A stretch of 64,000 bases of DNA from Wenzhouxiangella sp. XN79A (GCF_012272825.1 NZ_JAAWWS010000139.1:1-64000), one strand, 5' to 3'; shown: positions 42,946-55,072, numbered from the stretch's first letter. Translations and numbers: made by a program. The notes: generated by a model from the sequence alone, not told the origin.

Positions 42946-44364
42946 TCAACCGGTCTGGCCGGCGCGCTCCTCGATGAAGGCCAGCGCCCGGTCGATCCGG
43001 TCCAGCACCCGCCCGCGTCCGACCAGCCACAGCGTCTGGTCGATCGACGGCGAACTGCCGTGGCCCATCAGCGCCACGCGCAGCGGCTGGCCGATCTTGC
43101 CCATGCCGACGGCGAGCGACTCGGCGGTGTCGTGAACGGCCCGGCCCAGCGCGTCGACCTCCCAGGTGCAGTGCTCCAGCCGATCGCGGACCGCCTGCAG
43201 CGGCTCGGCGGCCACCGGCCGCAGGTGCTTCTTCGCCGCGCCGGACTCGAAGGTCTCGAAATCGGCGTAGAACGCGCGACTCTGTTCGACCAGCTCGGCC
43301 AGGGTCTCGAAGCGCTCGCGCTGCACGGTCAGCAGGTCTTCCAGCGCCGGTCCCCGCGACGGATCCAGGCCGTGATGGGCAAAATGCCACTTCAGCTCCG
43401 GCAGGATGCGCGCGACCGGTTCGGTCTTCAGGTAGTGCTGGTTCAGCCAGTTGAGCTTCTCGGTGTCGAAGCGCGACGCCTTGCGATTGACGTCTTCGAT
43501 CCGGAACAGCCGGACCAGGTCGTCGCGCGAGAACTGTTCGCGGTCGCCGTAGGACCAGCCGAGACGGGCCAGGTAGTTGACCAACGCATCCGGCAGGTAG
43601 CCCTGCTCGCGCCAGGCCAGCACGCTGACCGCGCCGTGGCGCTTGGACAGCCGGGCGCCGTCGTCGCCGAGGATCATCGGCACGTGGGCGAACTCCGGCA
43701 CCGGGGCGCCGAGCGCGCGGTACAGGTTGATCTGGCGCGGCGTGTTGTTGATGTGGTCATCGCCGCGGATGACCAGGTTGATCTTCATGTCCAGGTCGTC
43801 GACGACCACGGCGAAGTTGTAGGTCGGCGTGCCGTCGCTGCGCTGGATGACCAGGTCATCGAGCTCGGCATTGGCAATCTCGATCTCGCCGCGCACGCGA
43901 TCGGTGAAGCGCACGGTGCCTTCGTCGGGATTGCGGAAGCGCAGCACCGGCTCGACGCCCTCGGGCGCATCGGTTCGGTCGCGGCAGCGGCCGTCGTAGC
44001 GAGGCTTTTCGCCCCTGGCCATCGCCTCCTCGCGCAGTGTCTCCAGGCGCTCCTTCGAGCAGTAGCAGCGGTAGGCCTTGCCCTCGTCGACCAGGCGCTG
44101 GGCGGTCTCTCGGTACAGCGCCAGGCGCTCGGACTGATAGATCGGCCCCTCGTCGGGATCGAGCTCCAGCCAGGCCAGGCCGTCGAGAATGGCCTGGACG
44201 GACTCGGCGGTGGAGCGCTCGCGGTCGGTATCTTCGACGCGCAGGACGAATTCGCCGCCGGTGGCGCGAGCCGCCAGCCAGCAGAACAGCGCGGTCCGGG
44301 CACCGCCGATGTGCAGGTAGCCGGTCGGGCTCGGAGCGAAACGGGTTCGGATGGGCGTGGTCAT
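42946..44364 (-). CDS. gltX: Glutamyl-tRNA synthetase
   Basis: Charges tRNA-Glu with glutamate. The 472-residue class I synthetase has the HIGH-like motif in FAPSPTGYLHIGGARTAL and the KMSKS-like ARLSKRHGAVSV. The zinc-type region is represented by YRCYCSKERLE, and a C-terminal anticodon-binding helical domain is present. The length fits the bacterial enzyme. The ATG at 44364 has AGGA about 8 bases before it. Confidence 0.97.
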   Translation of the reverse strand: MTTPIRTRFAPSPTGYLHIGGARTALFCWLAARATGGEFVLRVEDTDRERSTAESVQAILDGLAWLELDPDEGPIYQSERLALYRETAQRLVDEGKAYRCYCSKERLETLREEAMARGEKPRYDGRCRDRTDAPEGVEPVLRFRNPDEGTVRFTDRVRGEIEIANAELDDLVIQRSDGTPTYNFAVVVDDLDMKINLVIRGDDHINNTPRQINLYRALGAPVPEFAHVPMILGDDGARLSKRHGAVSVLAWREQGYLPDALVNYLARLGWSYGDREQFSRDDLVRLFRIEDVNRKASRFDTEKLNWLNQHYLKTEPVARILPELKWHFAHHGLDPSRGPALEDLLTVQRERFETLAELVEQSRAFYADFETFESGAAKKHLRPVAAEPLQAVRDRLEHCTWEVDALGRAVHDTAESLAVGMGKIGQPLRVALMGHGSSPSIDQTLWLVGRGRVLDRIDRALAFIEERAGQTG

Positions 44365-44544
44365 GACAGGTCCTGGAGGTGGGCGGCGTGGACCGCGCGT
44401 AACGGGCGGCCCGCCGCGGGCGGGCACCCGGCTTGCCTCGGGCGTCCGCGAAAAAGCGCGACAGTCTAGCAGATCGTCCCGGCCTCACGACCGCGGCGGC
44501 TTGCAGTATAACGAGGTCCGATTCCATGCCCTCGGGAAGGCCGG

Positions 44545-46056
44545 ATGTCCGCAGTGCTCGACTCGCCTGGTTACGACGACGCGTACCCGGTGCTGCGCGT
44601 CCTGCGCGGCCGGCCGTTGTTGCGCGGCCTGTTGGCCGGGGCCGTGCTGCTGGCGGCGCTGTCGGGGCACGACCCGCGCAGCGAGCTGGAGCGGATCCAG
44701 GAGCGCGGCCGGCTGGTCATGCTGACCATCAACGGCGCGACGACCTATTACCTGGGCCCCAACGGCGAGGCCGGCTTCGAATACGACCTGGCCCGTGCCT
44801 TCGCCGGGGCGCTGGACCTGCCGCTGGAGGTCGTCGTGCTGCCGTCGATCGAGCGGCTGGTACCCGCCCTGCAGGCCGGCCGCGGTGATTTCATCGCCGC
44901 CAACCTGTCGCGTTCACCGGACCGGCTCGACGAGCTGCGCTTCGGCCCGGTCTACGAGCAGGTCGAACCGGTCGTCGTCTACCGACGGGGCTCGCGGCGA
45001 CCGCGCGAGCCGGCCGACCTCGCCGACGGCCGGCTCGGGGTTCTGGACGGCACCAGCTATGCCCACTTCCTGGAGCCGATGGCCAGGGATCACGGCGTGG
45101 AATGGGAGGTCTTTCCGGAAGCCAGCATCGAGGACCTGCTCGAGGCGATCAGCAACGAGGAGCTGGAGTTCACGATCCTCGATTCGAACATCCTCGACCT
45201 GAACCGCCGCTACTTCCCTGCCGTTCGGCCGGCCTTCGAGATCGGCCCGCCGCAGCCGCTGGCCTGGGCCACCCGGCTCGGCGACGACGACAGCCTGGTC
45301 CAGGCGATGCGCGAGTTCTTCGCCGGCGATCCCAGCGGGCCGCTGATCACCGACCTGCGCGAGCGCTACTACAGCCACGTCGAGAACTACGAGCCGGTCG
45401 GCACCTTCAACTTCATGCAGCAGATGCGCGAGCGCCTGCCGGCGATCCGGCCGCTGTTCGAACGGGCCGCCGAACGGACCGAGCTGGACTGGCGGCTGCT
45501 GGCCGCGGTCAGCTACCAGGAATCGCACTGGGATCCGGACGCGGTGTCGCGCACGGGGGTGCGCGGCCTGATGATGCTGACCCGGCAGACCGCCCGCCAG
45601 GTCGGCATCGAGGACCGGCGCGACCCGGAACAGAGCGTGTTCGGCGGCGCCCGCTACCTGGTCTCGCTGATGGACCGTCTGCCCGACCGGATCGAGCAGC
45701 CCGACCGACTGTGGCTGGCGCTGGCGGCCTACAACATCGGGCTGGGCCACCTGGAAGACGCCCGCGTGCTGACCGAGGCCCAGGGCGGCGACCCGGACCG
45801 CTGGGTCGATGTCCGCGACCGCCTGCCGCTGCTGACCCAGGAGCGCTTCTTCTCGCAGACCCGCTTCGGCTACGCGCGCGGCTACGAGGCCTACAGCTAC
45901 GTGGAGAACATCCGGACCTTCTACGAGATCCTGGTCTGGATGGAACAGCGCGGCCATCCGTTGATCGCCCACAACGAGGATTCGTCAAGCCAGCCCGCCG
46001 GACCGGGAGCGACAGCCTCGCCGACCCGCGACGAACAGGCCACGGACACGCCCTGA
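44545..46056 (+). CDS. mltF: Membrane-bound lytic murein transglycosylase F
   Basis: Cleaves peptidoglycan glycan strands to 1,6-anhydromuropeptides at the envelope. The 503-residue protein has an N-terminal hydrophobic anchor (about 25-41). A solute-binding-type regulatory domain follows (about 50-285: LERIQERGRLVMLTINGATT, GFEYDLARAFA). The lytic transglycosylase domain (about 300-460) has the catalytic glutamate E326 in SYQESHWDP and the family GVRGLMMLTRQTARQVG. The C-terminal tail (about 40 residues) is low complexity. No lipobox is obvious. GGAAGG lies before the ATG. It is divergent from gltX. Confidence 0.94.
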   Translation: MSAVLDSPGYDDAYPVLRVLRGRPLLRGLLAGAVLLAALSGHDPRSELERIQERGRLVMLTINGATTYYLGPNGEAGFEYDLARAFAGALDLPLEVVVLPSIERLVPALQAGRGDFIAANLSRSPDRLDELRFGPVYEQVEPVVVYRRGSRRPREPADLADGRLGVLDGTSYAHFLEPMARDHGVEWEVFPEASIEDLLEAISNEELEFTILDSNILDLNRRYFPAVRPAFEIGPPQPLAWATRLGDDDSLVQAMREFFAGDPSGPLITDLRERYYSHVENYEPVGTFNFMQQMRERLPAIRPLFERAAERTELDWRLLAAVSYQESHWDPDAVSRTGVRGLMMLTRQTARQVGIEDRRDPEQSVFGGARYLVSLMDRLPDRIEQPDRLWLALAAYNIGLGHLEDARVLTEAQGGDPDRWVDVRDRLPLLTQERFFSQTRFGYARGYEAYSYVENIRTFYEILVWMEQRGHPLIAHNEDSSSQPAGPGATASPTRDEQATDTP

Positions 46057-46339
46057 GCCGATCGTCGTCCCCGTGTACCCCGCCATTCGTCGTGTAACGT
46101 ATGGCAAATCGGAAAGCGTTTGGCTGCAAGGCCTGTCTCACAGGGAATGGCATCGTCCTGTCCCGGGGAAAGAACGCCGCAGATCAAGGCGCTCCGGCTC
46201 GCCCTTCCAGGAGCGCGCCTGAACCGACATTGCGGCCTTGCGTCTCTTGGAAAGGACGCTGCCATTCACTGCGGGCCGCGCCTTGCCCTGTCGATTCAGG
46301 CGCACGCCATACGTCACACGATGAGTGGCGGGGTGCACC

Positions 46340-46364
46340 AGTGGGCCATGCGGATCGTTCGGTA
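46340..46364 (+). repeat. 25-bp inverted repeat, left arm
   Basis: The sequence AGTGGGCCATGCGGATCGTT plus CGGTA is the exact reverse complement of 46581-46605. The arms are 216 bp apart. Outside the arms similarity stops, and inside only weak similarity continues for about 15 bases. Confidence 0.93.
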
Positions 46365-46580
46365 CCACTCAGACGCCGCACGAGCGCGGTGGGCAAGGCA
46401 CGCGAGTGCAGGACGGGCCGTAGCCGATTCAAGCGAGCGGAACGCAGCCCACGGTGCTCGTGCGGCGGCCCTTCGGGAGCCACTCTGCCGGCGCGACTCG
46501 GCGTTGCGTTTCCTGGCAAGGAAGCGGCCATTTCCTGCGGAACGCGCCTTGATTCGCACCGGCACAGCGGCTCCGAGCGT

Positions 46581-46605
46581 TACCGAACGATCCGCATGGC
46601 CCACT
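46581..46605 (-). repeat. 25-bp inverted repeat, right arm
   Basis: Exact reverse complement of 46340-46364 (starts TACCGAACGATCCGCATGGC). Together the arms could form a long stem with a 216-base loop, or mark the ends of a small non-autonomous element; no target-site duplication was seen beside them. Confidence 0.93.
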
Positions 46606-46768
46606 CGCCCGCATCAATCATGAATCGCCGCGATGATTGCGCCGGGAATCGTTCGCACAGGAGATTTTCCGACCGAGCGGACTACCATGCTGTATTTCCG
46701 AGCGAGAAAGATTCGCTGTGCGGACAAGGACCAGGCAAGGGCGCGAGCTCATTCATGAATAATGCGGG

Positions 46769-48571
<1,803 letters not shown>

Positions 48572-48587
48572 CGTCGGGCGACCGGGC

Positions 48588-48938
48588 TCAGGCGCCGGGG
48601 TCGTCGGGCAGGCGGAGTCGCTCGACGGGGCGGCCCTCGATGACGTGCGACTGGAGGATCTCTTCCAGGTCCTGCTCGTCGATGTAGGTATACCAGACGC
48701 CCTCGGGGTAGACCACCAGCACCGGGCCGAGCTCGCAGCGGTCGAGGCAGCCGGCGGTATTGATCCGCACCCCGCCGGGCCCGGCCAGGTCCAGCGCCTT
48801 GACCCGCGCCTTCAGCCAGCCGCGCATCTCGGCAGCACCGCACTGCTGGCACGACGGGCGGTCGGCGCCCGGCTCGCGCTGGTTGGTGCAGAAGAACAGA
48901 TGCTTGCGGTAATAGGACATCGCTGGGGCCGTCGCCAT
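48588..48938 (-). CDS. Thioredoxin-like 2Fe-2S ferredoxin
   Basis: A 116-residue protein of the (2Fe-2S) ferredoxin group with a thioredoxin-like fold. Cysteines are at 17 (FFCTNQ), 30 and 33 (SCQQCG), 64 and 68 ([11 protein letters not shown]). Cys17, Cys30, Cys64 and Cys68 are the probable cluster ligands. The family block [16 protein letters not shown] and the end of helix [10 protein letters not shown] are typical. The ATG at 48938 overlaps the stop of the DUF481 gene (TGATG); an internal ATG at 48920 is an alternative. The redox partner is unknown. Confidence 0.9.
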   Translation of the reverse strand: MATAPAMSYYRKHLFFCTNQREPGADRPSCQQCGAAEMRGWLKARVKALDLAGPGGVRINTAGCLDRCELGPVLVVYPEGVWYTYIDEQDLEEILQSHVIEGRPVERLRLPDDPGA

Positions 48939-49669
48939 CAGTCGAAGCTGTAGACCAGGTTGACGGTGCTGAGCACATCGGTGTTGTCGCGGCCCGGCTC
49001 CACGTCGGTGTTGTGGCGCACCGCGACGCCGGTCTTCAGCGACAAGGCCCCGTTGATCGCCACGGTCAGCGCCAGGTCGTTTTCGAGAAAGGTATTCGAA
49101 GCGCCCGTTTCGACCAGGAACTTGTTCTCCAGCCTGGCGGTTTCGGACAGGTTCCACAGATAGTCCACCGCCCCGCGGCCGATGAAATCGGTCTCGGAGT
49201 CGCCGCTGTCGCGCGCCTCGGTGAAGCGCACGCCCGGCCCGGCCTCGATCTTGAGGACGTGGGTCTCGCCGGTCAGGACGCGATAGCCCCAGCCCAGCGC
49301 GGCCGAGGCCTGGTATTCGAACGAAGAGAACTTGTCGGCATCGTAGCGCGCCGAGCCGATCAGGTAGCTGCGGTCGTTCAGGTCGTAGCGGGTCAGGTTC
49401 GAGGCCAGGAACCGACTGGCGTCCAGCGAGCCCTCGTTCTCCGATCGCAGGTAGCTCAACTCGGTTTCGTTACTCCAGCGGTCCTGCGTGTAGACCAGCC
49501 CGAGCTTGGCGTTGATGGTTTCCGTGTCGCTGTTGCCGCGTGCGAAGACCAGCCCCAGCTCGCCGGACCCGGTCCAGTCGGCCAGGGCGGGCAGCGGAAG
49601 CATCAGCGCCGACAGCACGACGACCGCGGGACCGTGTGCGCGAAGCGAAAAGCGGGGGGTACGATTCAC
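48938..49669 (-). CDS. DUF481-family outer-membrane beta-barrel protein (YdiY type)
   Basis: A 243-residue exported protein. A signal peptide ends at PALA in LPLPALADWTG. The mature part alternates short strands with turns (GNSDTETINAKLGLVYTQD, RFLASNLTRYDLNDRSYLIG, WGYRVLTGETHVLKIEAGPG) and ends STVNLVYSFD with a terminal aromatic residue, as outer-membrane barrels do. The start is GTG 49669 with GGAGGA 7 bases upstream; the frame continues upstream without similarity. It is translationally coupled to the ferredoxin gene and so lies in an operon with mutL. Function unknown. Confidence 0.87.
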   Translation of the reverse strand: MNRTPRFSLRAHGPAVVVLSALMLPLPALADWTGSGELGLVFARGNSDTETINAKLGLVYTQDRWSNETELSYLRSENEGSLDASRFLASNLTRYDLNDRSYLIGSARYDADKFSSFEYQASAALGWGYRVLTGETHVLKIEAGPGVRFTEARDSGDSETDFIGRGAVDYLWNLSETARLENKFLVETGASNTFLENDLALTVAINGALSLKTGVAVRHNTDVEPGRDNTDVLSTVNLVYSFD

Positions 49670-49856
49670 GTGTCTTCCTCCGGGATGAACGGCGGCCGCA
49701 CCGCCAGGATCGTTCATGAAACACCGCGATCCGGGCAGGCCGTCGTCGGTGCCGAATCGTCCGAGCGCAGATGGTAGCAAACCGTCGCCGACGCCGAACC
49801 GCCGCTGACGGCCCCACGCTAGAATCGAAACTCGATTCCAACATCGGGACGTGCCC

Positions 49857-50492
49857 GTGACCAGCTCTCCGATCGATCGCTTGTTCAGCCACCTCGACCA
49901 GGCCCTGCGCGTGAGTTTCGCGCCCGCGCCGGCCGCCGAACGCAGCCGCCCCGGCGCCGATGCGCCCGAAGCCGAGCTCGATGAACACGAGCGCCGCGAC
50001 GTGGCCGGCCTGATGCGGATCAACCACACCGGCGAAGTCTGCGCCCAGGCGTTGTATGCCGGCCAGGCGGCGACCGCGCGCACCGCCGGCGTCCGCGCCG
50101 AGATGCAGCAGGCCGCCGACGAGGAGGTCGATCACCTGAGCTGGTGCGCCGATCGCCTGCGCGAACTCGACGCCCGGCCCAGCCGACTCAATCCGCTGTG
50201 GTATGCCGGCTCGTTCGCGATCGGCGCGCTGGCCGGTGCCGCCGGCGATCGCTGGAGCCTGGGCTTCGTCGAAGCCACCGAGCGCCAGGTCGAAGCCCAT
50301 CTGGAGTCGCACCTCGACCGGCTTCCTGCCGCCGATGAGCGATCGCGCGCGATCGTGACCCAGATGAAGATCGACGAAGCCCGGCATGCCGAACTGGCGC
50401 ATCAGGCCGGCGCGGCCCGCCTGCCGCGGCCGGTCCAGGGCCTGATGGCCGTGACCGCGGACCTGATGAAGGCCGTCGCCTACCGAGTCTGA
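49857..50492 (+). CDS. coq7: Ubiquinone biosynthesis hydroxylase Coq7 type (3-demethoxyubiquinol 3-hydroxylase)
   Basis: Performs the last ring hydroxylation of ubiquinone synthesis with a di-iron centre at the inner membrane. The 211 residues contain the carboxylate/histidine ligands in MRINHTGEVCAQALY, DEEVDHLSWCADRL, VEATERQVEAHLESHL and KIDEARHAELA. A hydrophobic stretch, WYAGSFAIGALAGAAGD, probably contacts the membrane. The GTG at 49857 is preferred because GGGA lies about 7 bases upstream; a GTG at 49851 is also possible. It stands in for UbiF, as in Pseudomonas and Xanthomonas. Confidence 0.94.
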   Translation: MTSSPIDRLFSHLDQALRVSFAPAPAAERSRPGADAPEAELDEHERRDVAGLMRINHTGEVCAQALYAGQAATARTAGVRAEMQQAADEEVDHLSWCADRLRELDARPSRLNPLWYAGSFAIGALAGAAGDRWSLGFVEATERQVEAHLESHLDRLPAADERSRAIVTQMKIDEARHAELAHQAGAARLPRPVQGLMAVTADLMKAVAYRV

Positions 50493-50526
50493 GCGCCGGG
50501 CAACCCGGCAGGGACCGGATCGACGC

Positions 50527-51318
50527 TCAGAGATTCCGGCCGTAGAACAGCTCCTGCATTTCCTTGCGCAACCGGCGCTCGATCCTGCGGCGCTGCTGCA
50601 TCGGCAGGTCGTCGGCGTGGAGCCCGAACAGGTAGTTGTCCAGCTCGAATTCCTTCAGGCACATCTTCGTGTGGAACAGGTTTTCCTGGTACACGTTGAC
50701 GTCGATCATCTCGTAGGAATTCTTGGTGTCGCGGCTGAAGTAGTCCTGGATCGACGTGATCTTGTGATCGATGAAGTGCTTGCGGCCGCGAACGTCGCGG
50801 GTGAATCCGCGCACCCGGTAATCGACCGTGACGATGTCGGACTCGAAGCTGTGGATCAGGTAGTTCAGTGCCTTCAGCGGCGAGATCACGCCACAGGTCG
50901 CCACGTCGATATCGGCCCGGAACGTACAGATGCCGTCGTGCGGATGGCTTTCCGGGTAGGTATGGACCGTGATGTGGCTCTTGTCGAGGTGGGCCAGCAC
51001 CGTTTCCGGAAGCGGGCCCGGCGCGGCCGAAGTGATCGTCGTGCCCGGCTCGACCGGCCCCTCGGCGATCAGGATGGTCACGCTGGCGCCCTGGGGGTCG
51101 TAATCCTGGCGCGCGATGTTGAGGATGTTCGCCCCGATGATCTGCGACACATCGGTCAGGATCTGCGTCAATCGCTCGGCGTTGTAGGCCTCGTCGATGT
51201 AGGCGATGTAATCCTCGCGCTGCTCCTCGTTGGTGGCATAGCAGAGGTCGTAGATGTTGAAGCTCAGCGCCTTGGTCAGGTTGTTGAAACCGTGCAGCTG
51301 GATGCGACGTTTTGCCAT
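50527..51318 (-). CDS. speD: S-adenosylmethionine decarboxylase proenzyme
   Basis: Makes decarboxylated SAM, the aminopropyl donor for spermidine. The 263-residue proenzyme is very close to E. coli Spe[41 protein letters not shown] and [17 protein letters not shown]. Autocleavage would occur between K113 and S114, turning the serine into the pyruvoyl cofactor. The ATG at 51318 gives the family N-terminus; upstream frame is unlike it. It is divergent from the CRP-like regulator, an arrangement also found in Pseudomonas (vfr) and Xanthomonas (clp). Confidence 0.97.
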   Translation of the reverse strand: MAKRRIQLHGFNNLTKALSFNIYDLCYATNEEQREDYIAYIDEAYNAERLTQILTDVSQIIGANILNIARQDYDPQGASVTILIAEGPVEPGTTITSAAPGPLPETVLAHLDKSHITVHTYPESHPHDGICTFRADIDVATCGVISPLKALNYLIHSFESDIVTVDYRVRGFTRDVRGRKHFIDHKITSIQDYFSRDTKNSYEMIDVNVYQENLFHTKMCLKEFELDNYLFGLHADDLPMQQRRRIERRLRKEMQELFYGRNL

Positions 51319-51439
51319 AATTGGGCAACCGGATTTCGATCGGGCGGGGTGAACGGGCCAGCAAGCCCGGATGCCCATTATCCCCCAGATCGAAGCTCGA
51401 TGGTCACTCGGCGGGCACCGATGATAGGATCGGGCCTGA

Positions 51440-51467
51440 TTGACAAGCGTGACCGTCCTTCCATAAT
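51440..51467 (+). promoter_or_regulatory. Sigma-70 promoter of the CRP-like gene
   Basis: A perfect -35 TTGACA (51440-51445) and a -10 CATAAT (51462-51467, 5 of 6) are separated by 16 bp. It would start transcription near 51474, leaving a leader of about 48 bases before the ATG at 51522. This is one of the strongest promoter matches in the window. Confidence 0.8.
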
Positions 51468-51521
51468 GGGTACCCGTGGCGCGGGGAGCAGCGCCCATCG
51501 ACTCGTCTTCAGGATGTACGC

Positions 51522-52193
51522 ATGCGTGATTTCCAGTTCTACCCGGTCGATCGTGTGGCGATGGATCATTTCCTCGATCACTGCAAGCGCCAGCATTTTC
51601 CGGCGCGGGCCACGGTCATGCGCCCGGGCGACAACGGTCAGACCATGTGGTACGTCGTCGAGGGCTCGGTCACCGTTTCGACCGAGGGAGACGATGGTCG
51701 GGAGCTGATCCTCAGCTACCTGAACCCCGGCGACTTCATCGGCGAAATGGGCCTGTTCATGCGGCCCGGCAAGCGCGAAGTCATGGTCCGCACCCGGACC
51801 AAGTGCGAGCTGGCCGAGATTTCCTACGCCCAGCTGCGCGAGCTGCTGGAAGGCGACCTGAAGGATCACGCGCTGGAAGTCATGACCGCGATCGGCGCGA
51901 AGCTGGCCCAGCGCCTGCTGCAGACCCGCCGCAAGGTCGAACACCTGGCCTTCCTCGACACCCAGGGCCGGGTCGCGCGCACGCTGATCGACCTGTGCGG
52001 CGAACCCGACGCGGTCTCGCACCCGGAAGGGACCCAGATCAAGATCACCCGCCAGGAACTGTCGCGCATCGTCGGCTGCTCGCGCGAAATGGCCGGCCGG
52101 GTGATGAAGTCGCTCGAAGAGGAAGGCATGCTCCGCGCTTCGGGCAAGACCGTGGTCGTGCTCGGTACCTTCAAGGGCTCGGCACCGGCGTAG
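51522..52193 (+). CDS. clp: CRP/FNR-family global regulator (Clp/Vfr type)
   Basis: A 223-residue global transcription factor. The cyclic-nucleotide-binding beta-roll (about 15-125) has [21 protein letters not shown] and [21 protein letters not shown] long dimer helix follows, then a winged helix with [20 protein letters not shown] as recognition region. It looks more like Xanthomonas Clp than E. coli CRP around the ligand pocket, so the ligand may be cyclic di-GMP or cAMP; this cannot be settled by reading. It lies divergent from speD behind a strong promoter. Confidence 0.93.
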   Translation: MRDFQFYPVDRVAMDHFLDHCKRQHFPARATVMRPGDNGQTMWYVVEGSVTVSTEGDDGRELILSYLNPGDFIGEMGLFMRPGKREVMVRTRTKCELAEISYAQLRELLEGDLKDHALEVMTAIGAKLAQRLLQTRRKVEHLAFLDTQGRVARTLIDLCGEPDAVSHPEGTQIKITRQELSRIVGCSREMAGRVMKSLEEEGMLRASGKTVVVLGTFKGSAPA

Positions 52194-52196
52194 CCG

Positions 52197-52265
52197 GGGA
52201 CCAGGAAAAAGGGGCAAGGGACGAGTCCGTCCGGCACTGTCACGGCCCCACTCGGCCCTGGTCCC
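52197..52265. terminator. Possible bidirectional transcription end between clp and ppc
   Basis: A 9-bp perfect inverted repeat, GGGACCAGG (52197-52205) and CCTGGTCCC (52257-52265), encloses about 51 bases in the convergent gap after the CRP-like gene. An AAAAA run follows the left arm. It has no clean T-tract, so a role in termination is only suggested by position. The GGCAAGGGACGAGTCC block inside may be a dispersed repeat. Confidence 0.4.
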
Positions 52266-52272
52266 TGACCCG

Positions 52273-54963
52273 TCACCCCGTGTTCTGCAGGCCCTGCGCG
52301 ATTCCGTGCACCGTGGTGACCAGCGCCTGCTCCAGCGCGGCGTCCTCCCGGCCGCCGTCGCGCCAGCGCGCCAGCAGGTCGACCTGCACATAGCTCATCG
52401 GATCGACGTAGGGGTTGCGAAGCAGGATCGAGCGGCGCAGCGTCGGATCGCCGTCGAGCAACTGGGCCTGGCCCTTCAGGCGGCAGATCCAGTCACGGGT
52501 GCGGTCGAACTCGGCGCGGATTTCCGGGAACTGCCGTTCACCGACCGCACCGGCCAGCGCCGCATAGCGCGCCGCGATGTCGAGGTCGGCCTTGGCCATC
52601 GCCATCTCGGCATCGTCGAGCACGGTGCGGAAGAACAGCCAACCGTCGAGCATTTCGTGCAGGCGGTCCTCCCCGACCTCGTCGGCCACCGCTTCCAGAC
52701 CGCTGCCCAGCCCGAACCAGCCCGGCAGCGCGTGCCGGCTCTGGCCCCACGCGAACACCCACGGGATCGCGCGCAGGCCGCCGATGCCGGCATCGGGCCG
52801 GCGCGAAGCCGGGCGCGAGCCGATCCGCATCCGCTCGATCACGTCGATCGGCGTGGCCGCGCGGAAATACTCGGCGAAATCCTCGCTGTCATGGACCCGC
52901 GCGCGGTAGGCGTCCCGGCTGTGCTCGGCCAGCCGTTGCATGGTCTCGCACCACGTCGTCGGCAGCGGCCCGTGCCCGGCACCTGGAAGACTGGCCTGCA
53001 GCACCGCGCCGGTCATCTGCTCGAGGTTGCGCACCGCGATCGGCCGCAGCGCGTACTTCCGGTGGATCACCTCGCCCTGCTCGGTCAGCCGCAGCCGTCC
53101 GCCGACGCTGCCCGGCGGCGCGGCCAGGATCGCCCGATGGGTCTTGCCGCCGCCCCGGCCGATGCTGCCGCCGCGGCCGTGGAACAGGGTCAGCCGGATG
53201 CCGGCCTCGGCGAAGGCCTCGGTCAGCCGGCGCTGCGCGTCCTGCAACGACCAGCGCGAAGCGACCAGCCCACCGTCCTTGTTGCTGTCGGAATACCCGA
53301 GCATGATGGTCTGGCGATCGTCGCGCAGCGACAGCAGCCGGCGCCACGGCGGGCTCGCGAGCAGGCCCTGCATCACTCCTTCGGCGGCCTGCAGGTCGGC
53401 GACGGTCTCGAACAGCGGCACGAAATCCATCGCGCCGTCCTCCAGCCCGGCCCGGCGAGCGATCCACCACGCGGCCAGCACGTCGTCGGCATTGCGGCTC
53501 ATGCTGACGATCAGGGTTTCCACCGCCCGCCGCCCGAACCGGCGGCGAGCTTCGGCGGCCGCCGCCAGCAGCCGGAACACCGGGTGCCGGCCCGCGGCGA
53601 CCGCATCGTCGTGTCCTGCCAGACGTTCGACCAACGCCGCGCGCCGTGCGTCCGGATCGCGTTCCGGCCAGTCGGGTTCATCGAGCTGTTCGGCCACCGC
53701 CGCGTGCAGATCGCCGGAATCCACGCGCAGGTCCAGTGCAGCAAGGTGAAAGCCGAAGATCGCGACCCGACGAATGAGGCGCTGCAGCGGGAACAGCCCG
53801 GCCCGTTCGCCGCGGTGCCCGAGCAGGCTGGCGGCGATCGCCTCGAGTTCGTCGGAAAAGGCCTCGGGCGTGGCGTAGCCGTGTTCGACATCGTCGCGGG
53901 TGCGCTCCAGGCGCGCCTCGACCAGGTACAGCATCACCCGATACGGCATGTCGGCATGCCGGGCCGGGATGGCCTCGAAGACCTCCGGCAGGCGTTCGCG
54001 CGTGGCGGCGATGCGCTCGGACACCTCCTCGGAAACGCTCACCCGACGAGCCGTCTGGCTCAGCAAGCGGTTCAGCCGTCGGACCTCGCGCAGGTAGTTG
54101 CCGATGACCTGACGGCGCTGTTCGGCCAGCGTATCGAGCACGGTGTCCGGCCCGACATTGGGGTTGCCGTCCATGTCGCCGCCGACCCAGGAGCCGAAGC
54201 GCAGCAGCGTCGGTACCGCCGACGGATGCAGGTCCACGCCCCAGACGGCGTGAACGGCCTCGGCCAGGTTCTCGTGCAGCACCGGGGCAACCCGGTACAA
54301 CACGTTGGCCAGGTAGTAATGGGCATGTTCGGCCTCGTCGGCCACCGTCGGGCGCTGGTCCGACTGCTCGGCGGTCTGCCAGGCAATCGTCATCTCCATC
54401 TGCACGCGGTCGATCAGCCGGGCCGCGGCGCGCGCGCCGATCCGCGGGTTCATGCGCTGGACCAGGTAGCGCGCCATGCGCTGCTCCTTTTCCAGGATCG
54501 AGCGGCGGGTGGCCTCGGTCGGGTGCGCGGTCAGCACCGGCTCGATCCGCAGCGTGTCCAGCGTCGGCGCCACCTCGTCCCAGCTGCGACCGGCATCACG
54601 CAAGCCGGTCAGCACCGCCTCGAGGCTCTCGGCCTGCACCTCGCCGGCCACCGAGTGATCGGCGCCGCGCCGGATGCGGTGCACCTGCTCGGCCAGGTTG
54701 ACGACCCGGAACCAGGCCGAGAAGGCGCGCGCGAAGGCCGCGGCCGCGGCCGCATCGTCGAACCGGCACAGCGCCTCCAGCAACGGCGGGTGGGTCTCGC
54801 CGGCGCGGCGCACGATGGCCGCCTCGCGGGCGGCCTCGACGCGCTGGAACAAGCGCTCGCCGCCCTGCTCGAGCAGCAGGTCGCCGACCATCCGCCCGAG
54901 CGTGCCGACATCTTCGCGCAGGGCTTCGTGTTCGGACGGAAAATCGATGTCTTCGCGCTTCAT
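52273..54963 (-). CDS. ppc: Phosphoenolpyruvate carboxylase
   Basis: Fixes bicarbonate onto phosphoenolpyruvate to give oxaloacetate, replenishing the TCA cycle. The 896-residue protein has the catalytic His147 in [13 protein letters not shown], the [10 protein letters not shown] motif and the [19 protein letters not shown] glycine-rich loop. It ends with the conserved RNTG-like [12 protein letters not shown]. The ATG at 54963 gives the normal N-terminus; the frame runs further upstream without similarity. It is divergent from the ThrE-type exporter gene. Confidence 0.97.
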   Translation of the reverse strand: MKREDIDFPSEHEALREDVGTLGRMVGDLLLEQGGERLFQRVEAAREAAIVRRAGETHPPLLEALCRFDDAAAAAAFARAFSAWFRVVNLAEQVHRIRRGADHSVAGEVQAESLEAVLTGLRDAGRSWDEVAPTLDTLRIEPVLTAHPTEATRRSILEKEQRMARYLVQRMNPRIGARAAARLIDRVQMEMTIAWQTAEQSDQRPTVADEAEHAHYYLANVLYRVAPVLHENLAEAVHAVWGVDLHPSAVPTLLRFGSWVGGDMDGNPNVGPDTVLDTLAEQRRQVIGNYLREVRRLNRLLSQTARRVSVSEEVSERIAATRERLPEVFEAIPARHADMPYRVMLYLVEARLERTRDDVEHGYATPEAFSDELEAIAASLLGHRGERAGLFPLQRLIRRVAIFGFHLAALDLRVDSGDLHAAVAEQLDEPDWPERDPDARRAALVERLAGHDDAVAAGRHPVFRLLAAAAEARRRFGRRAVETLIVSMSRNADDVLAAWWIARRAGLEDGAMDFVPLFETVADLQAAEGVMQGLLASPPWRRLLSLRDDRQTIMLGYSDSNKDGGLVASRWSLQDAQRRLTEAFAEAGIRLTLFHGRGGSIGRGGGKTHRAILAAPPGSVGGRLRLTEQGEVIHRKYALRPIAVRNLEQMTGAVLQASLPGAGHGPLPTTWCETMQRLAEHSRDAYRARVHDSEDFAEYFRAATPIDVIERMRIGSRPASRRPDAGIGGLRAIPWVFAWGQSRHALPGWFGLGSGLEAVADEVGEDRLHEMLDGWLFFRTVLDDAEMAMAKADLDIAARYAALAGAVGERQFPEIRAEFDRTRDWICRLKGQAQLLDGDPTLRRSILLRNPYVDPMSYVQVDLLARWRDGGREDAALEQALVTTVHGIAQGLQNTG

Positions 54964-55072
54964 GGCGAGCGGCCGTTGGCTGGGGTTCCACCCATGGTAG
55001 CGGTCATGAGGCGGCGCGTTGCGCAGACGTGACGTATGATCCGACCCACATCCGATCCGACGTCGACCTGCG

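Larger units (their letters stand above)
46057..46768. repeat. Repeat-rich non-coding block between mltF and mutL
   Basis: About 710 bp without a believable gene. It holds a perfect 25-bp inverted pair (46340-46364 and 46581-46605). There are also repeated CTTGGAAAGGACGCTGCCATT- and CCTGGCAAGGAAGCGGCCATT-type blocks near 46240 and 46515, and an inverted version, GGAATGGCATCGTCCTGTCC, near 46144. Frames on both strands run through these blocks in different registers and share no known domain. It resembles the dispersed repeats at 10609-11842 in style, but I could not align the two. Confidence 0.7.

Noticed and set aside
50493-50515. Terminator between coq7 and speD
   Set aside because: GCCGGG-CAA-CCCGGC can form a six-base stem, but it has no T-tract and a very short loop; not claimed.
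52306-55032. Long open frame opposite PEP carboxylase
   Set aside because: Same reasoning: histidine/glutamine/arginine-rich translation without domains, and the minus strand encodes all catalytic motifs of PEP carboxylase.
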